Source: Hoylesella loescheii (GTDB lineage: Bacteria > Bacteroidota > Bacteroidia > Bacteroidales > Bacteroidaceae). From it: DNA of 64,000 nt. The notes below the pieces were generated by a model. The model made no database searches and was not told where the DNA came from. It saw only the letters and a program-made list of their open reading frames with translations. Made by a program: the position numbers and the translations under genes. The stretch lies in the NCBI GenBank assembly GCA_021531755.1, contig JADYUK010000016.1:1-64000 (forward strand), written 5' to 3'. Below are positions 26,248 through 34,426 of this stretch, in pieces. Each line of letters starts with the position of its first letter. Position 1 is the first letter of the stretch.

Positions 26248-27273
26248 TCACTTTAGCGGCTCGCTCTCAATCTTCTCTATGCCTCCATTATATGGATTCA
26301 GATTGAGACGCGTCATGACCTTCTTGGAGAAGAGCGGCTCGTTGAGATTCTCCACGTCGCCATACTGTGAGGCAGAGAACTCGACAGATTTCAGGACACT
26401 GTTTTTTCCGTCAGTCAGCGTCACGCGCACCTTTCCCGGCAGTACCACCCATATGCCAGTCTCATCCTTCTGCTTCTTGCCAGCCTCATTGATTCTCTCG
26501 GGCATGCTGTGAAGGTCATCGACTGTTATCAGGTATGGGTCTCCGGCGAGGTCATCGCTCGCGAGGAGGCCATAGTGTCTTGAGAAACGGAAGAGGGGCT
26601 CGTCCTTGACATCACCCTCCGGGATATACCTTACTGTAGCTACAAGCGTGTCGGTCACAGTGACGCCCTCGAACATCTGCCTTATGGCAGTCTCCTGGGT
26701 CTCCAGGTTCTGTAGCATGATTCTCAGCTGCTCCCCATCCTTAGGCATATAGTCAGCCTGTCCGCGTGTCAGCTCGTTGCGGCTCTCGCGGATATCGTAT
26801 ATCTCCTTAGCGCATAGCTCTGCCATCTTCATCTTGCTGCCCACGCTGAGAATCTCCTGTGAGAGATACTTATAGGGGTCGAGCGGCCTTGGTCTTGGCG
26901 CTGGGGCGAATGGCACTGTCCCTGTCCTTTGTGCCGGCTCGGCGTTGACGGCGAGGAGGATATTGTCGTCAGAGAGTGCCAGGCGCTGTATGTTATGCTT
27001 CTGGTCTATATGGGCTGTGAAGACCTTTGTCGTGTCGGGTACTGGGACGGGGGCCATGTCAATGCTGAGGATACGGTATTGCTCCGTCTTCTCCTGCCCT
27101 GCACTCTTCTTCAGGAAGCGCTGCGAATAGAGGGCGAGGTCGCCAGGCGTATATACGCTCTTCTCTATGAAAACAGTGGTCTCTATGGCCGTTTTCGGCA
27201 GATGGTATGTCGCGTCCTGTGCTGTGGCACTGCTGAATGGTGCCATCAATAGTAAAAGAAAAAGTTTATTCAT
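26248..27273 (-). CDS. DUF4831 family exported protein
   Basis: 341 residues from MNKLFLLLLMAPFSSATAQ, a clear signal peptide. An upstream in-frame ATG at 27294 would add seven residues. The sequence resembles the Bacteroidota-specific DUF4831 family, whose members are of unknown function. It is rich in beta and mixed segments, with the proline stretch FAPAPRPRPLDPYKYLS near residue 125 and IYDIRESRNELTRGQADYMPKDGEQL, a well-conserved part of the family. It stands alone on the minus strand. Confidence 0.8.
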   Translation of the reverse strand: MNKLFLLLLMAPFSSATAQDATYHLPKTAIETTVFIEKSVYTPGDLALYSQRFLKKSAGQEKTEQYRILSIDMAPVPVPDTTKVFTAHIDQKHNIQRLALSDDNILLAVNAEPAQRTGTVPFAPAPRPRPLDPYKYLSQEILSVGSKMKMAELCAKEIYDIRESRNELTRGQADYMPKDGEQLRIMLQNLETQETAIRQMFEGVTVTDTLVATVRYIPEGDVKDEPLFRFSRHYGLLASDDLAGDPYLITVDDLHSMPERINEAGKKQKDETGIWVVLPGKVRVTLTDGKNSVLKSVEFSASQYGDVENLNEPLFSKKVMTRLNLNPYNGGIEKIESEPLK

Positions 27274-27633
27274 CTTGGTTATGTGGATATGCATAAATAT
27301 GTTTTATAGGTAGGTTCCTTATGATTGTCTTCATCAAATGCCTGAGGTATTCCGGCCTGTATGGTTGGATTGAGACGGAAACGGCTTAAGCACAATTGGC
27401 ATGACGGAGTGAGCAGGCCCAGCGCAACACACTGTGTCCCAGGATGTTAGCCATACCGTCATAAAAGACACTCAATAAGCGGCTCATTAATACTGTATCA
27501 GCGGCCGATTGGCACTGAATGAGCGGCCGATTGGCACTGAATGGGAAACGGCTGTGATATCCCCCAAAAAGACTGTTGCCTTCATGGGGTGTTTTCTGGC
27601 AGGAAGATTGTCTTGCCTGGAGGTGAATATCCG
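27274..27633. other. Gene-free stretch holding a 22-bp repeat array
   Basis: No gene is seen between the DUF4831 gene start and the 3' end of the NAD(P)HX repair gene. The array at 27478-27543 is its main feature. Confidence 0.6.
27478..27543. repeat. Three tandem 22-bp units (AGCGGCCGATTGGCACTGAATG)
   Basis: Units occupy 27478-27499 (diverged), 27500-27521 and 27522-27543 (identical). The diverged unit aligns with the 22-bp units at 44185-44272 at about 15 of 22 positions, and all share a core ending ACTGAATG. There are no spacers, so this is not CRISPR. Confidence 0.75.
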
Positions 27634-29154
27634 TTACTCCACCCCGCACTTCCTGAAAGCCTCGGGGATAGCCTCGATTATGTCTGTCGCCATGAGGCTC
27701 TCACGTCCCATGCGTGTTGCGGCTATGTCTCCTGCCATTCCGTGCAGATACATACCCACCACAGCGGCTGCGGGAACGCTGTATCCCCGTGAGACGAGAG
27801 CCGCGACAAGACCTGTCAGGACATCGCCCGAGCCGGCTGTCGCCATCCCTCCATTGCCTGTAGAGTTGAGCAGTACGGAGCCGTCAGGCTGGCACAATGC
27901 GGTATGATGGCCTTTCAGCATGACGTATGCCTGCATGCGCTGTGCCATCTCCCGGGCCTTGGCGAGGCGGTCATAGTCGCCGATGCCGGCGCTCCCGTCC
28001 ACCCTGTCGAATTCCTTAGGATGTGGTGTGAGGAGTGTGCCCTGCGGAATCTGCTGCAGCCATGACTTGTGTGTGCCTAGTATGTTCAATGCGTCGGCGT
28101 CAAGGATGAGAGGCTTGCGTGTCCGCTTTATCTGCGATATCAGCGCTGCCGCTGTCGTGTCGCGCTGTCCGAGACCCGGCCCTATGGCAACAGCGTCATA
28201 GGCCTCATCATCGACAGACTCAGAGAAGCACAGCTCGTTTGTGTCAATATGTACTATCGCCTCTGGGACAGATATCTGCATTATGTCATAGTTGCGCTGT
28301 GGGATGTGGGCTGTCACCTTCCCCGCTCCGCCACGGAGGCATGCCCTGGCAGCGAGAGTCGCCGCGCCTGCCATGCCATAGCATCCGGCAATTATCAGCG
28401 CATGTCCCATGGTGCCCTTATGTGCGAAATCGCTGCGTGCCCTGAGCAGCGAGACAACATTGTCATGCTCAAGGAGTGATATGTGCGTCTTCGTCTCAGC
28501 CTGCCACTCCTCAGAGAGCCCGATATCAAGCACCCTCACCTCTCCGAGATACTGCTGGCAGTCAGCAAGATACATACACAGCTTCTTCGTCTGCAGCGTC
28601 AGGGTGAGGTCGGCACGCACGATATTCGTGATGATATTATATGAGTTGTCCTCTGACATCAGTCCAGAAGGCAGGTCAATGCTTATGACCATGCTTCTTG
28701 AGCTGTTCATATATCTCACGAGAGAGGCGAACCCTCCACCGAGAGGCTTGTTGAGTCCTGAGCCGAAGAGGGCGTCTATGACGATTGTCTCTGGTGAGAG
28801 CTCAGGCGGGTCAAACTCATCCTTCACCTCAACGAAGCGCTTTATGCTGCGAGAGTCACGCAGACGTGCGCGGTTGGTCTGGCATTCCTCGCTCAGCCGT
28901 CCGGTAACATTGAAGAGATAGGCCGAGACGTTATAGCCTGCATCCGAGAGAAGGCGCGCGACAGCAAGGCCATCACCACCATTGTTGCCTGGCCCTGCAA
29001 AGACAACGAGAGGCGACGACGAGTCTATCCGGGACATTATCTCTGAGGTGAGAGCATGAGCGGCGCGCTCCATAAGGTCGATAGACGCAATAGGCTCGTG
29101 CTCTATGGTGTATGCGTCAAGGTCATGTATCTGCTTGCTTGTAAATATCTTCAT
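27634..29154 (-). CDS. nnr: Bifunctional NAD(P)H-hydrate epimerase / ADP-dependent dehydratase
   Basis: Repairs hydrated NAD(P)H: the N-terminal YjeF domain epimerises R- and S-NAD(P)HX, and the C-terminal ribokinase-like domain dehydrates the S form with ADP. 506 residues from MKIFTSKQIHDLDAYTIEHEP. The epimerase loop is AGPGNNGGDGLAVARLL near residue 57; the dehydratase carries HKGTMGHALIIAGCYGMAGAA, LTPHPKEFDRVDG and the GNGGMATAGSGDVLTG nucleotide motif. The frame is open 13 codons further, but homologues start here. Confidence 0.95.
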   Translation of the reverse strand: MKIFTSKQIHDLDAYTIEHEPIASIDLMERAAHALTSEIMSRIDSSSPLVVFAGPGNNGGDGLAVARLLSDAGYNVSAYLFNVTGRLSEECQTNRARLRDSRSIKRFVEVKDEFDPPELSPETIVIDALFGSGLNKPLGGGFASLVRYMNSSRSMVISIDLPSGLMSEDNSYNIITNIVRADLTLTLQTKKLCMYLADCQQYLGEVRVLDIGLSEEWQAETKTHISLLEHDNVVSLLRARSDFAHKGTMGHALIIAGCYGMAGAATLAARACLRGGAGKVTAHIPQRNYDIMQISVPEAIVHIDTNELCFSESVDDEAYDAVAIGPGLGQRDTTAAALISQIKRTRKPLILDADALNILGTHKSWLQQIPQGTLLTPHPKEFDRVDGSAGIGDYDRLAKAREMAQRMQAYVMLKGHHTALCQPDGSVLLNSTGNGGMATAGSGDVLTGLVAALVSRGYSVPAAAVVGMYLHGMAGDIAATRMGRESLMATDIIEAIPEAFRKCGVE

Positions 29155-29479
29155 CGTCTTGCTTCTTTCTTCATATAGATTAGTCTGCACCATTCCAAAG
29201 GCATCGGGCAGGCTGTCTGCTCACTGCCCGCCCCGCTGAATACAGCTGGTGTCTGAATGGCTCCCAATGCCTGCATGGACAATATGCCATCATGCCAGGA
29301 TGCGGGAATGAGGGTGCCGGCAAGGTGCTGGTGACAGCACATGGCATATTATCAGCATGCTGTTCGTCTACGGCTCATAATGGGAACATATGTGCCGTAG
29401 AATGTGTAAAATCATTGTCAGACAGTGCAAAAATACAAAATTTATGTCAACGACACACTATAGTATGCTGATTTTTTAT
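29155..29479. other. Divergent gene-free stretch between nnr and hpt
   Basis: No gene is seen. On the minus strand TATTTTTG (29435-29428) could be an nnr -7 box, but no -33 lies at a proper distance. A short stem GTGCTG/CAGCAC sits near 29328-29341. Confidence 0.45.
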
Positions 29480-29487
29480 TAATTTTG
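29480..29487 (+). promoter_or_regulatory. Putative -7 box of hpt
   Basis: TAATTTTG, 27 nt before the hpt ATG. The -33 position has no TTTG, so only the -7 match supports it. Confidence 0.45.
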
Positions 29488-29513
29488 TAGCAAATTTAGA
29501 AATTTCAGAAGAA

Positions 29514-30050
29514 ATGAAAGAGATTACTCTTGATGACAAGACATTCCGCCTGACCATGCCTGAGGCAGAGATTCTCGGCCACATCCAGGCTATAGCAAGA
29601 CGCATAAACGAGGACTACAGAGGCCGCAGGCCGCTGTTCCTCTCTGTTCTTAACGGCTCGTTCATGTTCACCTCCGACCTCATGAAGGAGATTGACCTCG
29701 AGTGTGAGGTGAGTTTCGTCAAGCTTGCGTCATATGAGGGCACCATGTCAACAGGCCATGTCCACGAGGTGATAGGCATCAACGAGAATCTCTGCGGACG
29801 TGACATTATCATCGTTGAAGACATAGTAGAGTCAGGCAAGACAATGCACCAGATGCTTGACTCGCTCGCCAACCGCCACCCAGCATCGGTGAGGATATGC
29901 ACACTATTCTTCAAGCCAAGCAAGATGACAGAGAACATAAAGGTTGAATACCCCGCCCTCGTCATCCCTGATGACTTCATCGTGGGATATGGCCTCGACT
30001 ACAACCAGCTGGGGCGCAATCTGCGCGACATATACACCATAGTGGAATAA
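29514..30050 (+). CDS. hpt: Hypoxanthine phosphoribosyltransferase
   Basis: Purine salvage: hypoxanthine (and guanine) plus PRPP to IMP (GMP). 178 residues, typical length. SVLNGSFMFTSDLMKEI near the N-terminus and the PRPP-binding loop IIIVEDIVESGKTMHQML (about 102-119) are present, with the base-binding VGYGLDYN near the C-terminus. First gene of a plus-strand run hpt-adk-obg; adk starts 89 nt later. Confidence 0.95.
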   Translation: MKEITLDDKTFRLTMPEAEILGHIQAIARRINEDYRGRRPLFLSVLNGSFMFTSDLMKEIDLECEVSFVKLASYEGTMSTGHVHEVIGINENLCGRDIIIVEDIVESGKTMHQMLDSLANRHPASVRICTLFFKPSKMTENIKVEYPALVIPDDFIVGYGLDYNQLGRNLRDIYTIVE

Positions 30051-30139
30051 CATCAAGAACAAAGCCATAAGCTATGAACACACATGCAACACAGCACATG
30101 GTATAAAAAGAAATAAGGTAAAAAGGAAAAGAAAAGAAA

Positions 30140-30712
30140 ATGAAGAACATCGTCATTTTTGGTGCCCCAGGCTCAGGCAAGGGCACACAGAGCGACAAGA
30201 TTATCGCTGAATTCGGAGTAGAGCACATATCGACTGGCGACGTGCTGCGTGCCGAGATAAAGGGCGGCACAGAGCTGGGACAGACAGCTGCAAGATACAT
30301 CAACGACGGCAAACTTGTACCTGACTCACTGATAATTGACATCCTCGCATCAGTTCTCGACAGCAAGGGGAAGGACATAAACGGTGTCATATTCGACGGC
30401 TTCCCACGCACGATAGCACAGGCCGAGGCTCTCGACAAGATGCTTGCCGAGCGCGGAGAGAAGGTGGATGTCGTTATCGGCCTTGAGGTCGACGACGAGG
30501 AGCTGATAAAGCGTATCATAGCACGCGGCAAGACAAGCGGACGTGCTGACGACAACGAGGAGACTGCGAAGAAGCGTCTCGACACATACTACGGACAGAC
30601 ACTCCCGCTGAAGGACTTCTATCTCGCACAAGGCAAATACGCCAAGATACAAGGTGTGGGAGCAATCGACGCTATCTACGCGAACATATCAGAGGCAATA
30701 AAGAACTGCTGA
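30140..30712 (+). CDS. adk: Adenylate kinase
   Basis: Interconverts ATP + AMP and 2 ADP. 190 residues; P-loop GAPGSGKGTQSDKI at about 7-20, AMP-binding STGDVLRAEI, FDGFPRTIAQAEAL, and a short LID (IARGKTSGRADDNEETAKKRL) without zinc cysteines, so a small-LID enzyme. Preceded by a purine-rich AAAGGAAAAG segment. Confidence 0.96.
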   Translation: MKNIVIFGAPGSGKGTQSDKIIAEFGVEHISTGDVLRAEIKGGTELGQTAARYINDGKLVPDSLIIDILASVLDSKGKDINGVIFDGFPRTIAQAEALDKMLAERGEKVDVVIGLEVDDEELIKRIIARGKTSGRADDNEETAKKRLDTYYGQTLPLKDFYLAQGKYAKIQGVGAIDAIYANISEAIKNC

Positions 30713-30991
30713 AAGCGCATTACAGGGACGGCAGGGCAGCCGGCTGACGACACATCGGCATAGACGCAACAGGCCACACTGACAGGGCCGCCATCAACAC
30801 CTACAGGCAGCCCTGCCATCCTACAGCATATACACAGCAAAGGCCAGACCACACTGAGACGCCCCGCGCCACCAACAGTCTGGCCACAACAATAATCCTT
30901 GCGGGGTTATAGAGCAGACGCGCCCTCACAGAACACGCAGAGGGGACATCCCTATAACACGCTCATTCAACTCACCTAAACATTCATAACA
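30713..30991. other. adk-obg intergenic region with two hairpins
   Basis: No gene is seen. GGCAGGGC (30730-30737) can pair with GCCCTGCC (30810-30817), and GGCCAGAC (30842-30849) with GTCTGGCC (30878-30885). The second may terminate the adk transcript. No -7 box of the TAnnTTTG form was found ahead of obg. Confidence 0.45.
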
Positions 30992-32164
30992 TTGGAATCA
31001 AACTTCGTCGACTACGTCAAGATTAAGTGCCGCTCGGGCAAGGGTGGCCGTGGCTCTATGCATCTACGCCATGTGAAATACAACCCCAACGGAGGTCCTG
31101 ACGGAGGCGACGGGGGAAATGGCGGCAGCATAATACTAAGAGGAAGCCACAACTACTGGACCCTGCTCCACCTGAAGTACCAGCGCCACTTCTTCGCTGA
31201 GCACGGTGGCAATGGCGGACGCGACAAATGTCACGGCACCAACGGCAAGAACATATACATCGACGTGCCGTGCGGGACAGTGGTATATAACGCCGAGACG
31301 GGCAAGTATATATGCGATGTCACATACGACAAGCAGGAGGTCGTCCTGCTGAAAGGCGGCCGTGGAGGCCTCGGGAACTTCCAGTTCCGCAGCGCGACAA
31401 ACCAGGCACCGCGATACGCACAGCCCGGTGAGCCCATGCAGGAGATGACAGTCATCATGGAGCTGAAGCTCCTGGCAGATGTAGGCCTTGTCGGTCTGCC
31501 CAACGCAGGCAAGTCAACACTACTCAGCGCTGTATCATCGGCCCGCCCGAAGATAGCTAACTATCCATTCACGACACTCGAGCCCTCACTCGGTATAGTA
31601 TCATACCATGACCACCAGTCGTTTGTCATGGCCGATATACCAGGCATCATAGAGGGTGCGTCAGAGGGGAAGGGTCTCGGACTGAGATTCCTGCGGCATA
31701 TAGAGCGCAACTCACTGCTGCTATTCATGATTCCCGGAGACACAGAGGATATAAAGGCTGAATACGAGCTGCTACTGAGAGAGCTGAAGAACTTCAACCC
31801 GGAGATGCTCGACAAGCACCGTGTCCTTGCTGTGACAAAATGCGATCTCCTTGACGATGAGCTATGCGACATGCTCCGGGAGACAACCCCCGACGATCTC
31901 CCCGTAGTCTTCATATCGAGCGTGACAGGACAAGGCATCGACGAGCTGAAGGATATCCTGTGGCGCGAGCTTAACTCAGAGAGCAACAAGCTGCTCAATA
32001 TCACCAAGGACGACACCCTTGTCCACCGCGACAAGGACATGTCACGCTTCAATGCCGAGATGGAGGCTGAGGGCGAGGACGATGTCATCTTCTATGAGAA
32101 CGACGAGGAGGAAGGCGACGACATAGAGGAGCTTGAGGACTACGAAATAGAGGATATCGAATGA
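30992..32164 (+). CDS. obg: Obg/CgtA GTPase
   Basis: Ribosome-associated GTPase needed for 50S maturation and stress control. 390 residues: glycine-rich Obg fold (about 1-158, [18 protein letters not shown]), G domain with P-loop GLPNAGKST, switch [13 protein letters not shown] and SSVTGQG, then a highly acidic C-terminal tail ([19 protein letters not shown]). The start appears to be [12 protein letters not shown] aligns with the N-terminus of Bacteroidota homologues and no ATG lies nearby. The stop overlaps pgeF by four bases. Confidence 0.95.
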   Translation: MESNFVDYVKIKCRSGKGGRGSMHLRHVKYNPNGGPDGGDGGNGGSIILRGSHNYWTLLHLKYQRHFFAEHGGNGGRDKCHGTNGKNIYIDVPCGTVVYNAETGKYICDVTYDKQEVVLLKGGRGGLGNFQFRSATNQAPRYAQPGEPMQEMTVIMELKLLADVGLVGLPNAGKSTLLSAVSSARPKIANYPFTTLEPSLGIVSYHDHQSFVMADIPGIIEGASEGKGLGLRFLRHIERNSLLLFMIPGDTEDIKAEYELLLRELKNFNPEMLDKHRVLAVTKCDLLDDELCDMLRETTPDDLPVVFISSVTGQGIDELKDILWRELNSESNKLLNITKDDTLVHRDKDMSRFNAEMEAEGEDDVIFYENDEEEGDDIEELEDYEIEDIE

Positions 32165-32910
32165 CAGACGGAATAATCACAGCTTGTCTCGGAACGCATG
32201 ACGGACACAGCGCGACAGCATTCACGACGATGAGAGATGTCGGACGCTCGCCAGAGTTATTGTGTCCGGCATTAGGAGTCAGCCCAAAGAGATTCGCTAG
32301 GCCACACCAGGTACACTCTACCGTGGTAAGGCAAATAGCTGAAGAGTTCTTCTCACTCACTGAAGAGACACGCACGATGCTTCTTGACGGTGTCGACGCC
32401 GTGATTTATGATGTGCGTGACGCCTGCATAGGAATATCAACAGCCGATTGCATCCCTGTCCTCTGCTACGACACTGAGCACCATTGTGCTGCCGCTATAC
32501 ATGCAGGATGGCGGGGAACCGTCGCACGCATAGTGACAAAGGCAGTGGAAATGATGCAGGAGACATACCATACCGACCCATCAAAACTTACATGCATCAT
32601 AGGCCCAGGTATAGAAGCCGCATCATTCGAGGTAGGCGATGAGGTGTACGAGGCATTCAAGGAGGCTGGATTCCCTATGGAGGAGATGGCAAAGCGGATG
32701 CCTACTAAGGGTGCTAGAAACAGCGGGAAGGAGTGGAAATGGCATCTCGACATAAAGCTATGCAACAAGATGCAGCTCATATCGCTTGGTGTCAAGGAGC
32801 AAAACATCACAGTGTCAGACATCGACACGATGACAGACAGCAGATTCTTCAGCGCACGCCGTGACGGGAACACGACAGGACGCATGCTATCAGGCATAAT
32901 ACTCAGATGA
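32161..32910 (+). CDS. pgeF: Peptidoglycan editing factor PgeF (YfiH/multicopper polyphenol oxidase family)
   Basis: Family member thought to correct L-Ser misincorporated in peptidoglycan stems; also described as a laccase or purine nucleoside phosphorylase. 249 residues with [22 protein letters not shown] and [15 protein letters not shown], carrying the conserved His/Cys metal-site residues. Its ATG overlaps the obg stop (ATGA at 32161-32164), so the two are translationally coupled. The biochemical role is not settled within the family. Confidence 0.9.
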   Translation: MTDGIITACLGTHDGHSATAFTTMRDVGRSPELLCPALGVSPKRFARPHQVHSTVVRQIAEEFFSLTEETRTMLLDGVDAVIYDVRDACIGISTADCIPVLCYDTEHHCAAAIHAGWRGTVARIVTKAVEMMQETYHTDPSKLTCIIGPGIEAASFEVGDEVYEAFKEAGFPMEEMAKRMPTKGARNSGKEWKWHLDIKLCNKMQLISLGVKEQNITVSDIDTMTDSRFFSARRDGNTTGRMLSGIILR

Positions 32911-33074
32911 GCCTCACGCCGTCTTTCAGGAAATGGGAAGCCCCCATACCCATCAAAAACCGATGGACAACGCCTCCCCAAGAGACTCTTCATCATCCAC
33001 CGTCCCGGCTTACAGGCCCGTCCCGTCACATTAACCTTATATCCAAAGCAAAAGGAAAACAACCATTTTTATAT

Positions 33075-34364
33075 ATGTCTATCAGAAACCTAATATCATT
33101 ACTACTCATATCCATCACCATATCATCATACGGCCAGACACAGCAGTTCAGCCAGCGGGAGCAGCAGTCAATAAGCACTGAGACTCCCGGACTCTTCGAC
33201 CGTTCAGACGCATTCACCGTCGATTTCGGCCAGATGCGCCAGTCAGAATACTCTTTCCCCCTGCCAGTAGGCAAGATATCGGGCATAAGGAAGAACAACA
33301 ATGTGACCATAACCACTACCGAAGGCGATGCCGTTAAGTCAATGTTTGGTGGCACAGTGCGCATGTCACGCCAGCTGGACCAGTGGGGCAATACCATTGT
33401 CATACGCCATGACAACGGCCTGGAGACAGTCTATGGCAATAACGCCCAGAACCTTGTGAAAGTCGGCGAGAGGGTCAAGGCAGGGCAGACAATAGCCATC
33501 GTCGGCACACGCGACGGCAAGACATACTGTGAGTTTGCAGTCATGGTCAACGGAGCGAGATTCAATCCGGAGACACTAATAGAGCTCAACAGCCATCGTC
33601 TGCGGAGCCAGACTCTTCTGTTCAAGAAGCAGGAGCAGGGTGTGAAGATAACTGTCATGACCGAGGAGAAGGAACAGACAGTGAAGAACAACAAAAGACA
33701 GAAACAGCTCGGCAATATGTCTGAGCGCCAGAACACACAGATAAAGACCAACGAGACAGCCAACGAGAAATACAAGAAGAACTCTGAGCACATGGCACAG
33801 GCACACGATGACCTCGCATTCTTCGACATAGACGAGTATCAGGCCATACAGTTCGAGAAGAAAGTGCTGACCCCCTATAACCTCGGAAATGAGTTCACTA
33901 TCGACTTCAAGCGCTACAAGGACACAGAATGGTGTTATCCCATGAAGGACAGCCGTGTCATAAGCCCCTTCGGTGGGCGCCGGCGCCATGCAGGTACAGA
34001 CATAAAGAGCAAGGCCGGAGAGCCCATCTTCGCAGCCTTTGATGGAGAAGTGATACTATCAGGCCAGCATTATGGCTATGGACTTTGTATCGTCATACGC
34101 CACGCCAACGGCTTGGAGACTCTCTACAGCCATCAGTCGAAGAACATGGTCAAGGTCGGCGACTGGGTAAAGGCAGGACAGCAGATAGGCGTTGTCGGGC
34201 GAAGCGGACGCGCCACGACCGAGCACTGCCACTTCGAGGTGAGGTGTAACGGGCGTCCATTTGACTCATCCAAGATTTTCGACCATGCCAACAACACCAT
34301 CCGAAGGGAGACATTGGTATTCAAGAAGACAGGACGCACCACGACAATATCATCTGTAAAATAA
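33075..34364 (+). CDS. M23 (LytM) protein with two tandem domains, first degenerate
   Basis: 429-residue exported protein; signal peptide SIRNLISLLLISITISSYGQ. Two homologous halves, each beginning FTVDF/FTIDF and ending ...LLFKK/LVFKK. In the second half (about 265-415) the zinc ligands H305, D309 and H384-C-H386 are intact (HAGTDIKS, EHCHFEV). In the first half the HxxxD is gone and HxH is replaced by Y151-C-E153, so it cannot be a metallopeptidase. Likely an endopeptidase with a regulatory or wall-binding copy. Start at 33075 is chosen because the frame upstream (from 32907) lacks an export signal. Confidence 0.9.
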   Translation: MSIRNLISLLLISITISSYGQTQQFSQREQQSISTETPGLFDRSDAFTVDFGQMRQSEYSFPLPVGKISGIRKNNNVTITTTEGDAVKSMFGGTVRMSRQLDQWGNTIVIRHDNGLETVYGNNAQNLVKVGERVKAGQTIAIVGTRDGKTYCEFAVMVNGARFNPETLIELNSHRLRSQTLLFKKQEQGVKITVMTEEKEQTVKNNKRQKQLGNMSERQNTQIKTNETANEKYKKNSEHMAQAHDDLAFFDIDEYQAIQFEKKVLTPYNLGNEFTIDFKRYKDTEWCYPMKDSRVISPFGGRRRHAGTDIKSKAGEPIFAAFDGEVILSGQHYGYGLCIVIRHANGLETLYSHQSKNMVKVGDWVKAGQQIGVVGRSGRATTEHCHFEVRCNGRPFDSSKIFDHANNTIRRETLVFKKTGRTTTISSVK

Positions 34365-34426
34365 CGGCACGGGCAGCAGTCTTCAGCCGACACCATAATC
34401 TGAGAAACAATCAAAACCCTTTAGAC

